DNA of 64,000 nt from Methanospirillum stamsii (GCF_046244385.1 NZ_CP176366.1:2232001-2296000); one strand, 5' to 3'; shown: positions 35,349 to 45,765, counted from the first letter of the stretch. The notes: generated by a model from the letters alone, not told the origin. Numbers and translations are program-made.

Positions 35349-36853
35349 CCGAGAGTTTTGTGAATTATATCGTTTGATCTTTATATAAGTAATTACAATA
35401 TATTGGCTGTGCTAACTTTGCATTCAAGAATGAGGTCGCACGACTCAGAATCGCGATAGAACATCAAATCTCACATGTAAATGCATTCTTTAATCAGGCG
35501 TCCCTTCAGGACTGTTTTTCGACAAAAACGCACAATGGGTTTTTAATAGCGATCGATTATATGAAAGGGCTCCTAACAAGCCCTGGACGCCGTCATTTGA
35601 CAGCGATATCACAAAATTGTAGTGATTTTAACAACCAAGTATTCAGCCATTTTATGGCCCAATCTACTTGGGATCACCGTTCTCTTGTAGAATGGATTCG
35701 GAATATTGGTTGGCGACTTATTGGAAAAAATGGCGCTTTAGTCATCGATGAATGCGCAAATCCTAAATCTGGTGAGCATTCAGTAGGAGTTCAACGCCAA
35801 TATTGTGGTAATCTGGGTAAAGTTGAAAACTGTCAGGTGGGCGTATTTATGGCATACGTCAAAAATGGGAGCCGATTATTACTTGATTATCGATTATACC
35901 TGCCTAAAAGTTGGACTTCTAATTCAAAGAGATGTGACTCTGCAGGAATACCTATTGAACATCGAACGTTTAAAACTAAAGCTGAGTTATCATACGAATT
36001 GATAGTTGATGCACTTCGTTCTAAAATCCCATTCAGTCATGTAAACATGGATGGATTTTATGGAAGTCAACCCTGGTTACTAACCCTATTAGAAGCGTTA
36101 GGTGTGACTTATGTTGCAGATATCGGCTCTGATGATCGTGTTTTTCTTGAGGTACCTGAATATGGGATTCCATTAAAGTGTAACCCACGAGGGAGACCAC
36201 CTAGCCAAGTAAAAGTCCTAAATACCACTCCAATCAGGGTAGATGAAATCATGAGAAAAATTAAGCGGTGGAGAATTCTACGAGTCAGGAGGGCGATGAA
36301 TGGCTTTCTTGAAGTAAATTTCTACGCTCTGAAGGTCTGGAGAATCGACAAAGATATCCAGGAACCTCTACCCGTATGGCTGTTGATTCGAAAAGAACTC
36401 GAAGAACCTAAAGTTAAGTACTCTCTCTGTAATGGAAATCACATTAATTCCTGGGATCGTTTGGTAAAGATGCAAAGTGAGAGGTATTGGGTAGAACGAA
36501 CCTTTCAAGATTCAATAGCTCTCGCTGGAATGGCTGATTATCAAGTCCGAAACTGGAAGGCATGGCATCATCATGTAGCATTAGTTCTCCTTGCGATGCT
36601 TTGGATATTGAGGGAGCAAAAGCACCTTCTTCCTGAATTTAAAGACATTACACCTCAAGACGTCGCCCGTTTTTTTTTAATTTGGATGCCTCTGAAAGAG
36701 AAGACGTCATCTACGGTTGCTGAGGTGACTGTCAAAAATAAAAATAACCGAAAAAATTCACGAAGATCTAAGATGAAACGAAAAGGGCGGCCAATTATCG
36801 AATAAAAGTTGAAACCGAGATTTGTGCGCCAACTTAAAAGATAGCTCTCGGCT
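35349..36853 (+). mobile_element. IS701-family insertion sequence, ends approximate
   Basis: About 1.5 kb. The ends contain CCGAGAG inverted repeats (35349 side inward CCGAGAGTTTTGTGAATT; 36853 side inward CCGAGAGCTATCTTTTAA). The exact ends and a target duplication could not be fixed. It truncates an acylphosphatase-like gene on the left and leaves about 150 A/T-rich bases before receptor fragment 3 on the right. Confidence 0.65.
35561..36805 (+). CDS. IS701-family transposase
   Basis: A 414-residue transposase with unmistakable IS701 motifs: GALVIDECANPKSGEHSVGVQRQYCGNLGKVENCQVGV, LDYRLYLPKSW, VNMDGFYGSQPWLLTLLEALGVTYVAD, and the C-terminal ERYWVERTFQDSIALAGMADYQVRNW with the Glu. It has a Lys/Arg-rich end. 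The frame is intact. The ATG is 200 bases inside the left end, and an A/T-rich stretch there probably holds the promoter. Confidence 0.93.
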   Translation: MKGLLTSPGRRHLTAISQNCSDFNNQVFSHFMAQSTWDHRSLVEWIRNIGWRLIGKNGALVIDECANPKSGEHSVGVQRQYCGNLGKVENCQVGVFMAYVKNGSRLLLDYRLYLPKSWTSNSKRCDSAGIPIEHRTFKTKAELSYELIVDALRSKIPFSHVNMDGFYGSQPWLLTLLEALGVTYVADIGSDDRVFLEVPEYGIPLKCNPRGRPPSQVKVLNTTPIRVDEIMRKIKRWRILRVRRAMNGFLEVNFYALKVWRIDKDIQEPLPVWLLIRKELEEPKVKYSLCNGNHINSWDRLVKMQSERYWVERTFQDSIALAGMADYQVRNWKAWHHHVALVLLAMLWILREQKHLLPEFKDITPQDVARFFLIWMPLKEKTSSTVAEVTVKNKNNRKNSRRSKMKRKGRPIIE

Positions 36854-37010
36854 TCGTGTTATTTTTCGTTTTTATGGTATTTATCGTTGTCTTAAACATC
36901 ATTATTTGCATATGATTATTTCCACTAGTCGTTTTGTATGAACATCATATGTTTTTCAAAATATTGATCAAAATTGGAGAGGATCAAGATAACTAACCAT
37001 TTAAACATGA

Positions 37011-37764
37011 CATTGTAGAGCTAAAAATTTTACAAAATTAAGTGAAGGAAACTTTGATCTCAACATGACAATGACCGGATCAGATCAGTTTTCAAAGAAA
37101 GCTGAAGTCATGTTCCAAGAGATCAATCAAACTATTGAAACACTGGTTTTCTCTCTTCAAAAATTAATAAAAGATACCGAATCCCTTGCTCTTGAGGCAA
37201 CAAACGGTAATCTGAAAAGCCGTGTCAATATTGAACAGCATAAAGGAGAATTTAAGACCATCATGGAGGGATTAAATCAAACACTTGATAGTGTCGTCGA
37301 ACCTGTCAATGAATCACTCCGTGTATCAAAGAATTATGCAGATTATAATTTTGCCGAACGCTTTGACCCTTCACTGAATGTTAAAGGGGACTGGATTCAG
37401 TTCAGAGAGGCACTCAATAATATTGGTATCCAGGTGTCTGATGCAATCTCCCTGATTAACACAAGTATAACCAATCTTGTTTCAAGTGTAGAAAAAACCA
37501 GTGCAAGTGTTGAGGAGGTTTTATCCGGAACTCACCTTATTGCAGAAAACACCGGAAAAGTAAGTCATAATGCGATTCAAAGTAATGAGGGAATTGGACA
37601 GGTTCTAAAAGCCATGGAAGATTTGAATATTACAGTTGGTGCAGTTTCAAGAAAATCAGAATCTGTTTCAGTTGCATCAAATGATGCTAATAATCTTGCA
37701 AAGGGTGGCATTGAACTAGCATCTTTGTCAGATAAAGCAATGAAAGAAATTACCGGTTCTACCA
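37011..37764 (+). pseudogene. Multi-PAS chemoreceptor, fragment 3 (HAMP-like region and start of signalling domain)
   Basis: The frame is open from 37011 (CRAKNFTKLSEGNFDLNMTM) and contains two HAMP-like units (LSEGNFDLNM; ATNGNLKSRVNIEQHKGEF) and the first arm of the signalling coiled coil (ISLINTSITNLVSSVEKTSASVEEVLSGTHLIAENTGKVS). It ends GST at the second IS1634 target. An ATG at 37065 could start a headless protein. What lies between this and fragment 2 has been lost to other DNA. Confidence 0.87.
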
Positions 37765-39620
37765 CCTAAGTTTATCGAATTATAACTCACCTTATTGAAT
37801 TTATTCTCAAAATATTTTCATTCAACCCTTAATTTTCAAAAAAACTACATTTGTGGGCGATAGTATTAATTACATGCAAGTTATAATTATAACTTACATG
37901 CATATTAAACGTATCAAAAAGGGAAATGCAGTATATCTTGCAGAATATGAAACCTACAGAGAGGGCAAAAAAATAAAAACAAAGTTCATTCGGTACCTCG
38001 GAAAAGAAAGCGATGAAAAGAATATTCCATTGCCCAAGAAGTCAGCCCATATTCAAACCCCAATATATCCTGAACATTCTAAACGAGCAGGAGATGTGAC
38101 GCTGTTTTGGCATATTGCTGAAAATATGCTAAATATGCCAAAAATTATTGATTCGATCTGTTGTGGTGATGGATACATTGATGGGAAATCCCCCGGAAAG
38201 ATATTGACTGCATGGGCAATCAGTAAAGCATTGGATCCAATAAGTGCAACTAACCTCGGGGAATGGGTAACAAGCAGTGTCATCCCAGATTTATCCGGTC
38301 TTCCTGGAGAGTACTTTACTGATAGTGCCTTTTATTCTGCGTTAGATCGAGTCTGTTTTAAAGATACAACCGCTGATGGATATACTGATTTTAGTACACT
38401 TATTTGTGATGACCTCTATTTACACTGGAGATTGAATCATCCATTACCAGAAAATCATACCGAAATTCTTGCATATGATCTCACACCAATACTAATTTTT
38501 GGAACCGGCTCTGATTTAGGTGAAAAGGGATATAATTCTAAGCATGTTAATAAAAAGCAGATTAATCTCTGTATTTTAGTTTCTAAATTCGATAAGGCAC
38601 CAGTTTCATATTTTTTATTACCCGGTAATTTTAATTCAATGTCATCAGTCAAGGAATTGCTTGTTCAACTGATAGACATGTCTTTTAAACCAGGTACGTT
38701 GATCTGGGACCGGGGGAATACTTCGGAAGATTCGATCCGAGATATTGAAGAATTAGGTTGGAATCTTATTTGTGGAGTTCAAAAAAGCTCTGATGAGGTC
38801 ATATCGATGATTAGGGAAACCGATGTTTCTGCTCATTTCTCTAATCGTGTGAAATCTACAAGTAAAAGTGCATTATATGCAATGAGGGCTGCGGGCAAAT
38901 TATTTGGTAGAGAGAATGCCGGAGTTGTGTATGTCAACATTGCAAAACGAATGGAGACTATTGATGCCAGGAATGAACTTTTAATGGAAATAGATGGGGA
39001 ACTATTAGAGCTAAGTGAAAATTTGGGGGGATTAACAAAATCAAACATCGAGTTGAAGATCTCAGATATTGTTGGAGAATACGGGCAATTTTTTTCCACT
39101 CAATTACGAAAACAAGAAAAACAATATTCGTTGAAATGGACACTTGATGAAGAAGCAATACGTCAGGCTGAGGATCTTGATGGGAAATATCTGTTGTATT
39201 CTACCGATTCATTGTTGTCAGCATCTGATGTTGTCAAAGAATACGTGGGAAAGGATTTTGTCGAAAAAACATTCAATACGTTGAAATCTCATCTAAAAAT
39301 CGCTCCGGTAAGACACTGGAAAAATCACCGGATTAGGGCGGTTTTTTTTGTAGCAATGATCGCGTTGTGGTTAAGAGTTGTTTATAATCACGGAATGTGT
39401 CAGATAAGTAAAAAAGAGAGGATTTATGAGTTTGATGAGTTACTTAGGCGCTTGAAAAGGGTGGAGTACGTTGAGGTCGAAACAGAGAATCAAAAAAAGG
39501 CATACTGGTACCTGAATCTTACGGAAAAAATGGTGGGTCAGCTGAAGAAGATGGGGTTCACAAACTTGTTTCCAGAAATTAGGTTGAGTCATTTGTAAGT
39601 TATAAATTCACAAACTTAGG
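37765..39620 (+). mobile_element. IS1634-type insertion sequence, copy 2
   Basis: An 1856-bp element, opposite in orientation to copy 1. Ends read inward CCTAAGTTTATCGAATTATA and CCTAAGTTTGTGAATTTATA. TCTACCA is duplicated on both sides (37758-37764 and 39621-39627). Precise removal rebuilds GGT-TCT-ACC-AAT-GAA-GTA in frame (GSTNEVGTIV), the normal MCP sequence. The inverted pair with copy 1 could invert the 5.5 kb between them. Confidence 0.9.
37898..39598 (+). CDS. IS1634/IS4-type transposase, copy 2
   Basis: A 566-residue homologue of copy 1, started at the ATG 37898 to match its start (MHIKRIKKGNAVYLAEYETY); the frame is open 45 bases further upstream. Motifs: DLTPILIFGTGSDLGEKGYNSKH, LIWDRGNTSEDSI, and VEKTFNTLKSHLKIAPVRHWKNHRI. 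It differs from copy 1 throughout but keeps every motif. It is intact and may be active. Confidence 0.9.
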   Translation: MHIKRIKKGNAVYLAEYETYREGKKIKTKFIRYLGKESDEKNIPLPKKSAHIQTPIYPEHSKRAGDVTLFWHIAENMLNMPKIIDSICCGDGYIDGKSPGKILTAWAISKALDPISATNLGEWVTSSVIPDLSGLPGEYFTDSAFYSALDRVCFKDTTADGYTDFSTLICDDLYLHWRLNHPLPENHTEILAYDLTPILIFGTGSDLGEKGYNSKHVNKKQINLCILVSKFDKAPVSYFLLPGNFNSMSSVKELLVQLIDMSFKPGTLIWDRGNTSEDSIRDIEELGWNLICGVQKSSDEVISMIRETDVSAHFSNRVKSTSKSALYAMRAAGKLFGRENAGVVYVNIAKRMETIDARNELLMEIDGELLELSENLGGLTKSNIELKISDIVGEYGQFFSTQLRKQEKQYSLKWTLDEEAIRQAEDLDGKYLLYSTDSLLSASDVVKEYVGKDFVEKTFNTLKSHLKIAPVRHWKNHRIRAVFFVAMIALWLRVVYNHGMCQISKKERIYEFDELLRRLKRVEYVEVETENQKKAYWYLNLTEKMVGQLKKMGFTNLFPEIRLSHL

Positions 39621-40235
39621 TCTACCAATGAAGTAGGTACAATCGTTACCGATATCAACACGCAAATGGATGAGATCGGAAAGATTGTCCGGCTCATTTC
39701 AGATATTGCAAATCAGACCAATCTTCTGGCACTCAATGCAGCAATTGAGGCTGCTCGTGCTGGTGAAGCAGGGAGAGGCTTTGCGGTCGTGGCAGCAGAA
39801 GTCAAATCACTTGCACAGGATTCACGAAAATCAGCAGAAAATATTGAAGATATGATCGCTGCTCTTCAGATAAAGGCAAAACAGGCAACTGATGCCATGG
39901 AAAAATCCACCCATGCCGTACAAGAAGGAAGCATCGCATTAGATCAGACTCTCACAGCTTTTAATCAGATAGCCACTACTATAGAGGATATTAACAAGAA
40001 TACGGTGGATGTTGCTTCTGCATCAGAAGAACAGGCAGCATCGGTAGAAGAAGTGACTGCAAGTATTCAGGAAGTATCTGTTCTTGTACAGAATACGACC
40101 CATGAAGCGGGAGATACAGCCGCAGCAACAGAAGAAGCAAGTGCTTCTATGGATGAAATCGGACATATAATGAATGAAATGGTAAGTATTGTTGCAAGCA
40201 TTTCTAATGAGATGAAAAAATTCAGGCTGGTTTGA
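39621..40235 (+). pseudogene. Multi-PAS chemoreceptor, fragment 4 (signalling hairpin and C-terminus)
   Basis: Continues fragment 3 in frame (TNEVGTIVTDINTQMDEIGKIVRLI), with the conserved tip NLLALNAAIEAARAGEAGRGFAVVAAEVKSLAQDSRKSAE and the returning arm of the coiled coil to EMKKFRLV. It ends five bases before cheW. It cannot be made from the original start because of the upstream breaks; an internal ATG (39666) would give only the cytoplasmic tip. It is closely similar to the C-terminus of the intact receptor at 19.5 kb. Confidence 0.88.
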
Positions 40236-40239
40236 TATA

Positions 40240-40755
40240 ATGGGTGATCTGGCCGTAGAGAACACAGGAAAGGCATATTCAGGAATTAATGAAATTCAAG
40301 ATGAGATTCAGGTTGTAGAATTTATACTGGGAGATGACATCTTTGCAATAAATCTCTTTGATGTAAAAGAAATCGTTGAGTATACTCGGATTACGCCACT
40401 TCCAGGAAGAGAGCAATTTATTAAGGGTATTATTGATCTCCGGGGAGAAATTACAACCATAATTGATCTTAAAGAAAAAATGGGTATAACTGCCAATAAG
40501 GAGATTAATGAACAAGCACGAATTATTGTAATAGATAATTCTGTAACCAAATCCAAGACTGGAATTCTTGTGGATGACGTTACAACCGTAATGTCTGTTC
40601 ATTCATCACAGATTGACCAAAAAACATGTGATACTGATACTTCATCATATATCCTTGGAATCATCAAACAGAAACAACTTGACAGGGATTCTGATCAAAC
40701 GTATCTTATTATCTGGCTGGATATTCCGGGCATGTTAAAGGATATTGGTCTATAA
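40240..40755 (+). CDS. cheW: CheW chemotaxis scaffold protein
   Basis: A 171-residue CheW: EIQVVEFILGDDIFAINLFDVKEIVEYTRITPLPGREQFIKGIIDLRGEITTIIDLKEKMG is the first beta-barrel half, and the second has ARIIVIDNSVTKSKTGILVDDVTTVMSV. It couples receptors to the CheA kinase. It starts five bases after the broken receptor's stop and must once have been cotranscribed with it. The IS elements upstream probably remove its natural promoter, although an IS promoter could replace it. A 25-residue N-terminal extension is unremarkable. Confidence 0.92.
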   Translation: MGDLAVENTGKAYSGINEIQDEIQVVEFILGDDIFAINLFDVKEIVEYTRITPLPGREQFIKGIIDLRGEITTIIDLKEKMGITANKEINEQARIIVIDNSVTKSKTGILVDDVTTVMSVHSSQIDQKTCDTDTSSYILGIIKQKQLDRDSDQTYLIIWLDIPGMLKDIGL

Positions 40756-40994
40756 TTTTCATATATTCTTACTCGATTCAAATCTTTTTCTACAATAATT
40801 TTTAAGTTTTTTGCAATTGTAATTTCAACCCCGGGAGGAGATGATTGCCATATGAATGACCCATTTGGCAGAAAAATTCAGTTTTTCCTCATTTGAAAAA
40901 TTATTCAGATATTTACATAATTAAACGATCGTAATAAATGCAGATGTATTTTATGATATGATTGAATAATTATTCATACAAATTTGGTGATAGT

Positions 40995-42131
40995 ATGAAT
41001 TATAAATTGAGAATTTGGATCATTTGCATGTTTATTGTATTACTTACCACTACATGCTGGGCAGATTATGCTCCTGACGTTATCTCTGAAAGTGATACGG
41101 AATTGACTCTTGTTGATATGGATGGCAAATCGGTTACGATTCCAAAACATGTTGACAAGATTGTGGCAGTGGGATTCGGTTTTATTGAAGGAACCCTGTA
41201 TGCTCTGGGAGCTCAGGATACTCTTGTAGGAACCGGAGGTGGCATCCGTTCCAATGTAACGGCAGATTACCTGATTCCAACCTTACGTGAACTTCCAAAT
41301 GCTGGATCTCCAATAGATGGAATTAATCTTGAAACAATTGCTGCAATCAATCCTGATTTGGTAATAGTCCGGAAAAATGTCTATTTTAAGGAAAAGACCG
41401 ATAAAGCAGTTGAAATGATTGAAGGACTGGGCATTCCGGTTGTAGTTCTTATGGATCCGAATAACTTCCATACTTCTGATATTGATACCATATATCAGGA
41501 GATTGCATTATTAGGAACTATTGTCGGTAAAGAAGAGAAAGCAAAGGAGCTTATTGATAAGATAGATGCCAGAGTCTCTCAGATTGTAGAAAGAACAGAA
41601 GGCATTGAAGATAAAGACAAACCCGCCGTACTCTTCACCGGTCTTGGTTCCTCGAGTACCAGGGATAAAGGAGGCGTTCTTGTTGTATGGGCAAAAGAGT
41701 GTGCGTCAACATTTGCAAATTTGATAAACATTCAAAGTGCGTATGATGGAGAAGGGAGAAATGTCCTCTCCGCAGAACAGGTTCTCCAGTTAGACCCTGA
41801 TGTTATCATTCTGGAAACATCCAGTGGCGGTTACAATATAAGCCAGATATATGATGAAGACTATTACAAGAATATCCAGGAAGTATCTGCTATCAAGGAT
41901 AAAAAAGTCTACACTATTGGAAAATTAACAAGTTGCGGGGATATCCAATTGGATCTTCCAATTATTCTACTGATAGAAGCAAAAGGTACTTATCCGGAGA
42001 AATTCTCTGATATCAATGTTTCAGAGTGGATAGAAGAGTATTACATGGATATATTTGGTATCAGTAAAGATATGGCGAAAGAACTGAAAAATACCCAGGG
42101 TCTTGAATGGGTAGACACATATGGGTTTTGA
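40995..42131 (+). CDS. Periplasmic-binding protein of the BtuF/FecB (Fe-siderophore, cobalamin) type
   Basis: A 378-residue substrate-binding protein started at the ATG 40995 (MNYKLRIWIICMFIVLL), which has a good signal peptide; a TTG 33 bases upstream lengthens it. The domain begins LTLVDMDGKSVTIPKHVDKIVAVG and contains GTLYALGAQDTLVGTGGG, NLETIAAINPDLVIV, and VLQLDPDVIILET, as expected for the TroA-like clamshell fold. No permease or ATPase gene follows; instead the surface-protein array begins 210 bases on. It must use transporters encoded elsewhere. The ligand may be an Fe-chelate or a corrinoid. Confidence 0.88.
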   Translation: MNYKLRIWIICMFIVLLTTTCWADYAPDVISESDTELTLVDMDGKSVTIPKHVDKIVAVGFGFIEGTLYALGAQDTLVGTGGGIRSNVTADYLIPTLRELPNAGSPIDGINLETIAAINPDLVIVRKNVYFKEKTDKAVEMIEGLGIPVVVLMDPNNFHTSDIDTIYQEIALLGTIVGKEEKAKELIDKIDARVSQIVERTEGIEDKDKPAVLFTGLGSSSTRDKGGVLVVWAKECASTFANLINIQSAYDGEGRNVLSAEQVLQLDPDVIILETSSGGYNISQIYDEDYYKNIQEVSAIKDKKVYTIGKLTSCGDIQLDLPIILLIEAKGTYPEKFSDINVSEWIEEYYMDIFGISKDMAKELKNTQGLEWVDTYGF

Positions 42132-42344
42132 TGGTAGTCAGTTGAGAGAATCAGATCCTGCAGTAACTAATTCCCCAGTTGTGAGGACAGATTAAAAAAC
42201 ATTTACAGGTTTTTTGAACACTTCAAGAACCCTGTTTTTCTATCGCTATCAAGAAAAGTTTGATTACTCTTTTTTTTAAATTCAGAAAGGATCTTACTTT
42301 GAGTTATTCTTTAGTTTTTATACCTCTTCTGTTTATTCACGGTT

Positions 42345-42619
42345 GTGGAAATCTAAATAGTCCTTATCCAAATGATATTTATCCGGTACAAAAGGTCATG
42401 TTTTACGGAAGAAATCCTGCTCTTGGAAACTGGAATCTCATCACCCTTTCTGATCCCAACAAGGCCGGACTATCATGGATATATGATCACCCTGCTCCGG
42501 TAATAGATACCATTTACCCGGCAGCCGGAGAGAATTCGGTTTCAATTCCGGTGAACATCACCGGATCAAACTACATGAGCATGACAGACTCGGACCTTAC
42601 GGTCACCCTTTCGAGATAG
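42345..42619 (+). pseudogene. Array fragment A: end of zinc-protease domain plus TIG start
   Basis: A promoterless fragment that matches the later copies from CGNLNSPYPNDIYPVQKVMFYG to NYMSMTDSDLTVTLSR. It lacks the signal peptide, the N-terminal domain and the HEFGH motif on its left, and ends at a stop after the first half of the TIG domain. The breakpoint on the left is within the protease domain, just after the HEFGHWLHLRDL position. It marks the left edge of the tandem family and shows that another copy once lay here. Confidence 0.8.
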
Positions 42620-42654
42620 GTCATATAATATTCTTCTTTTCTTTATTCCCATTT

Positions 42655-43174
42655 TCCGGAACCTGTTTTTGATTTATAAATTTATCAATGTTATAACCTG
42701 AGAAGAAAGATGATAATTTGTCCGGATATACAATATCCAGGCAAAAAAGAAAACAAACACCCTGATTATGTCCGGATAACGAATACAATAAATACAACTT
42801 AATTTACTTCTGATTGATTAGAGGTTAAAGAAATTTAATGATATTAATGCCTGGGTTATCTTATTCATAAATCATATGGAATATACGTTTTTCGATTTAT
42901 CTTTCATTTTTGATTTGTTTATTTAGTTATCAATGAGAAGATACAAGTATGATTACCGGCAGGTGGGGAGCTGGGATATTATTTGACTGGACCAGGCACA
43001 CGAAAAGGGTATTTTCATGAAACAAAACAAATTCCGGATGAAGGTAGATAATTGTACCGATTTTATCTCTCGTAACATTGTTGGTTATTATGTCTCTCTC
43101 AATGGACTGAAAAGTAATTTCCTACCTGGAAATTTTGTCAGAAAGACTCAGGAAAATACATTTCCGGGGGCATT
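42655..43174 (+). repeat. Leader repeat L1
   Basis: A 520-bp block repeated almost exactly at 47021-47540, about 49113-49632 and about 51726-52245. It runs from TCCGGAACCTG to the Shine-Dalgarno of the following N-terminal domain. Shared landmarks are TTGTCCGGATATAC, GGCAGGTGGGG, AAAAGGGTATTTTCATG and a 53-codon ORF at its end. It is the presumed promoter and leader of the array genes. Confidence 0.85.
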
Positions 43175-43178
43175 ATGA
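43017..43178 (+). CDS. 53-residue leader ORF, copy 1
   Basis: Begins MKQNKFRMKVDNCTDF and ends QENTFPGAL; its TGA overlaps the ATG of the next gene (TTATGA). AAGGG lies 9 bases before the start. The same ORF, open over its whole length, precedes three other copies. Substitutions between copies are mostly amino-acid-changing, so purifying selection is not evident; it may be a coupling leader peptide or a chance frame in a conserved leader. Confidence 0.45.
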   Translation: MKQNKFRMKVDNCTDFISRNIVGYYVSLNGLKSNFLPGNFVRKTQENTFPGAL

Positions 43179-44003
43179 AAAATATAACGATATGTTTGAT
43201 ATTCTGCCTTTTTATTATCCTCTTTGTCCCCTACATAGAAGCTTCACAAATTTATATTGGAGATAAGATGGGGATGAATGATTTGAATTATCATTATTAT
43301 GAGAATATTCGAGGGGTAGATTTAATCGTTCAGGGAACGCTGTACGATATGAAATCAGTTCATGTCAATGGAACTGGTATTGAGACAGAAGGTAAGATCT
43401 ATATCAAAGAGATTCTGAAGCAGAGTAATAATTCAAATGTTACCGAGGGAATGATAATCAATGATTATGTATTTGGGGGAACCATAAATAATGAAACAAC
43501 CTGTTATAATGATATATGCCCTAGAACTGAACCTGATGCTTCATATGAAGGGATCTATTTTTTGAATAATTGGGATTTATCTGGGAAAGGGAGATATTAT
43601 CTCATTGAAACTAGTTCACGTTCTATCGATGAACTTAAACCAGCAATTGCAAATGCAGAAAAAGGATTACCGATCGAATTAATAGATATGTCATATACAG
43701 CACAAAATGAACGGGAACAAAAAAAACGGGATAATAACAACAACAGCAGTTCCTGAAATCATATTTATTACTCCAAGTGAAGGTTCAGCAGGAACAAAAA
43801 CGCAAATCTCCATTTTGGGAACAAATTTTGGAAATAAAAGTTCAAATTATTCTACAGCAGATATTGCATTTTATTCTGGATATAATAAAGATAATCCGGA
43901 TTATTTTGCTTCAGGAAGACAAGACACAGACTATAATGAAAATGAGATAATTAACTGGACGGACACACAGATTGAAGTGAATGTTCCATTTGGTTATTTA
44001 AAA

Positions 44004-45765
44004 CCTCACCTCCCGAAAACCTTTAGGCACATAAATTGAGTGAAGTTAAAATTTCTCTATTTTTCTTACTGACTTCAGATTGTAGGATTTGTCCTTGAGA
44101 TAGTACAAAAAGTTTGATCTTTTCAAGTTCAAGAAGAAGTTTTTCAACAGAATATTGTTTTGAAAGTCCCGTCTCTTTCAACATAGTCTGCAATCTCATG
44201 CGAATGATAAGGGCAATAAAAACCATGAATAAATAACCCTTCACCGAATCATCTCTTCTGGCATTAAGTGGCAAAGTATCCAAATCATTCTTCATTCTTA
44301 AGAAGCACTTCTCAACTGCATCTCTCTGGCGATACAGAGTAAGACATGAAAGCCAGTCCAAATCACCATTATAAAAAAGAATAAATCTTCCCAAGCGATT
44401 CATTCTTTGAGTGACCGCTTTTTGTTTTATTGAGACCTCAAACTTCCCATCAATAAATTTCCAATTCAAGAAACGTGCAAACCCTTTTGTTATTTCTTTC
44501 ACCACCACCTCTGGTCTCTTCCAGTTTTGTGGTCTTGCTTTCTTCAATCGTTCAACAGCGTCGAATAATTGAACATAAAAAGAATCTCTTTCATCCTGCT
44601 CCCTTTTTGGGTCATAATAGCAGTATCCATTGACGGTAATAATTCTAGGTCTATCTTCTAGATCAAATTGATGCTCTAATGTAACTGGCATTGCAAATAT
44701 GGGCCCTTTTTCTAATTTTTGAAGATATTGGGCTTGTTTAACCTTATTTTGTGACTTACTCATTAGTTCTTTAATTGAGGTCAATTGATACGTTGCAGGC
44801 AGAATAAATGGAATGTTTTCATTCAAAAGTTCAACAAGTGTTGTTTGAGAAAAGAAACCCCTATCCATTATCAGCCTGAATTGTTCCGAGCCAGTATCTT
44901 TGAGTCGAATGATTGTATTTTTAAGAGTTGTAATGTCTGCAATACTTCCTGGATAAAGGTCATAACGCACAGGAATCCCTTTATCCTTGTCCACAACGAG
45001 GGAGAAATTGATCTGTGGAAGACCATCATTATCCCTGTTATATCCATATTCTAGGCATTCCAGAAGTTTCGATGAACTGGATAAACTGGTGATATCGTAG
45101 AGAAGAGTGGCATCCGGTTCAATGTGAGCTGCGAAACGACTCATAAACTCTTCCGGGATGTTTTTTTGACCCAGGTTTGCTAAAAATTCGCTTATTCTTT
45201 GACCAGATAGGGGTAATTTATTGTTACTTAGCCAGAGTGAAGATCCTTCATACCAGGTTTGAACATTTGTCATCGCTGTGGGACGTAGAATGCGATTGTA
45301 AACAAGAGCTAATAACGTATCCGTTTCTGATTCTGAAAGAAATTCTTCTAGAGTTGCCTGAATTGAAAGCTCTTGGGTTATGCTCTGAAGAGGAAGCAGA
45401 TTTCCATGATTATATGCAGCTTTTGGGGCAGAAGAGACGGACATTCGGGCAGGAATCATATCATCTGATCGCACTTTCACTGGTTGCCCATCGATATTCT
45501 TACCGAGGTATTTTGATTTATGTCGGATTTGCTTTTTTTCCTTATCGTAGTAAGGGATATCTTCGTACCAGTACTCCTTCCCATTAATTTTCTTGATACG
45601 GATTGTCGACTTCATTTCTGCTACTATATTATAAGCGCATATGTAATATGAACTTTGTGGTTAAAGAAAATTTTAACAGTGGAGAGATCCATAGGAAATT
45701 TAAATCGGATAAAAATTTTCTACGCATTAGAAAATTGCTATGCGCCTATGGATCGGTAGGTGAGG
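44004..45765 (-). mobile_element. IS1634-type insertion sequence, third type
   Basis: A 1762-bp element within array copy B. Ends read inward CCTCACCTCCCGAAAACC and CCTCACCTACCGATCCAT, and TTAAAA is duplicated (43998-44003 and 45766-45771). Sequence and ends differ from the two IS1634 copies at 30 and 38 kb, so this is a separate IS species. The host gene is otherwise already frameshifted, so insertion may have come after decay began. Confidence 0.9.
44023..45615 (-). CDS. IS1634/IS4-type transposase (third type)
   Basis: A 530-residue DDE transposase beginning MKSTIRIKKINGKEYWYEDIPYYDKEKKQ. LLYDITSLSSSSKLLECLEYGYNRD holds the first Asp, FRLIMDRGFFSQ the second, and LTLYRQRDAVEKCFLRMKNDLDTLPLNAR the Glu. 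The frame is intact. It belongs to the same broad family as the 30 and 38 kb transposases but differs in most residues. Confidence 0.9.
   Translation of the reverse strand: MKSTIRIKKINGKEYWYEDIPYYDKEKKQIRHKSKYLGKNIDGQPVKVRSDDMIPARMSVSSAPKAAYNHGNLLPLQSITQELSIQATLEEFLSESETDTLLALVYNRILRPTAMTNVQTWYEGSSLWLSNNKLPLSGQRISEFLANLGQKNIPEEFMSRFAAHIEPDATLLYDITSLSSSSKLLECLEYGYNRDNDGLPQINFSLVVDKDKGIPVRYDLYPGSIADITTLKNTIIRLKDTGSEQFRLIMDRGFFSQTTLVELLNENIPFILPATYQLTSIKELMSKSQNKVKQAQYLQKLEKGPIFAMPVTLEHQFDLEDRPRIITVNGYCYYDPKREQDERDSFYVQLFDAVERLKKARPQNWKRPEVVVKEITKGFARFLNWKFIDGKFEVSIKQKAVTQRMNRLGRFILFYNGDLDWLSCLTLYRQRDAVEKCFLRMKNDLDTLPLNARRDDSVKGYLFMVFIALIIRMRLQTMLKETGLSKQYSVEKLLLELEKIKLFVLSQGQILQSEVSKKNREILTSLNLCA

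Noticed and set aside
29000..42000. Integrated virus or conjugative element as the cause of the IS-rich region
   Set aside because: No integrase, capsid, relicase-type or type IV secretion gene and no tRNA attachment site is present; IS insertions explain what is seen.
42260..42344. N-terminal 28 residues of array fragment A as a real start
   Set aside because: They have no counterpart in the other copies and begin without a ribosome site; homology starts at about 42345.
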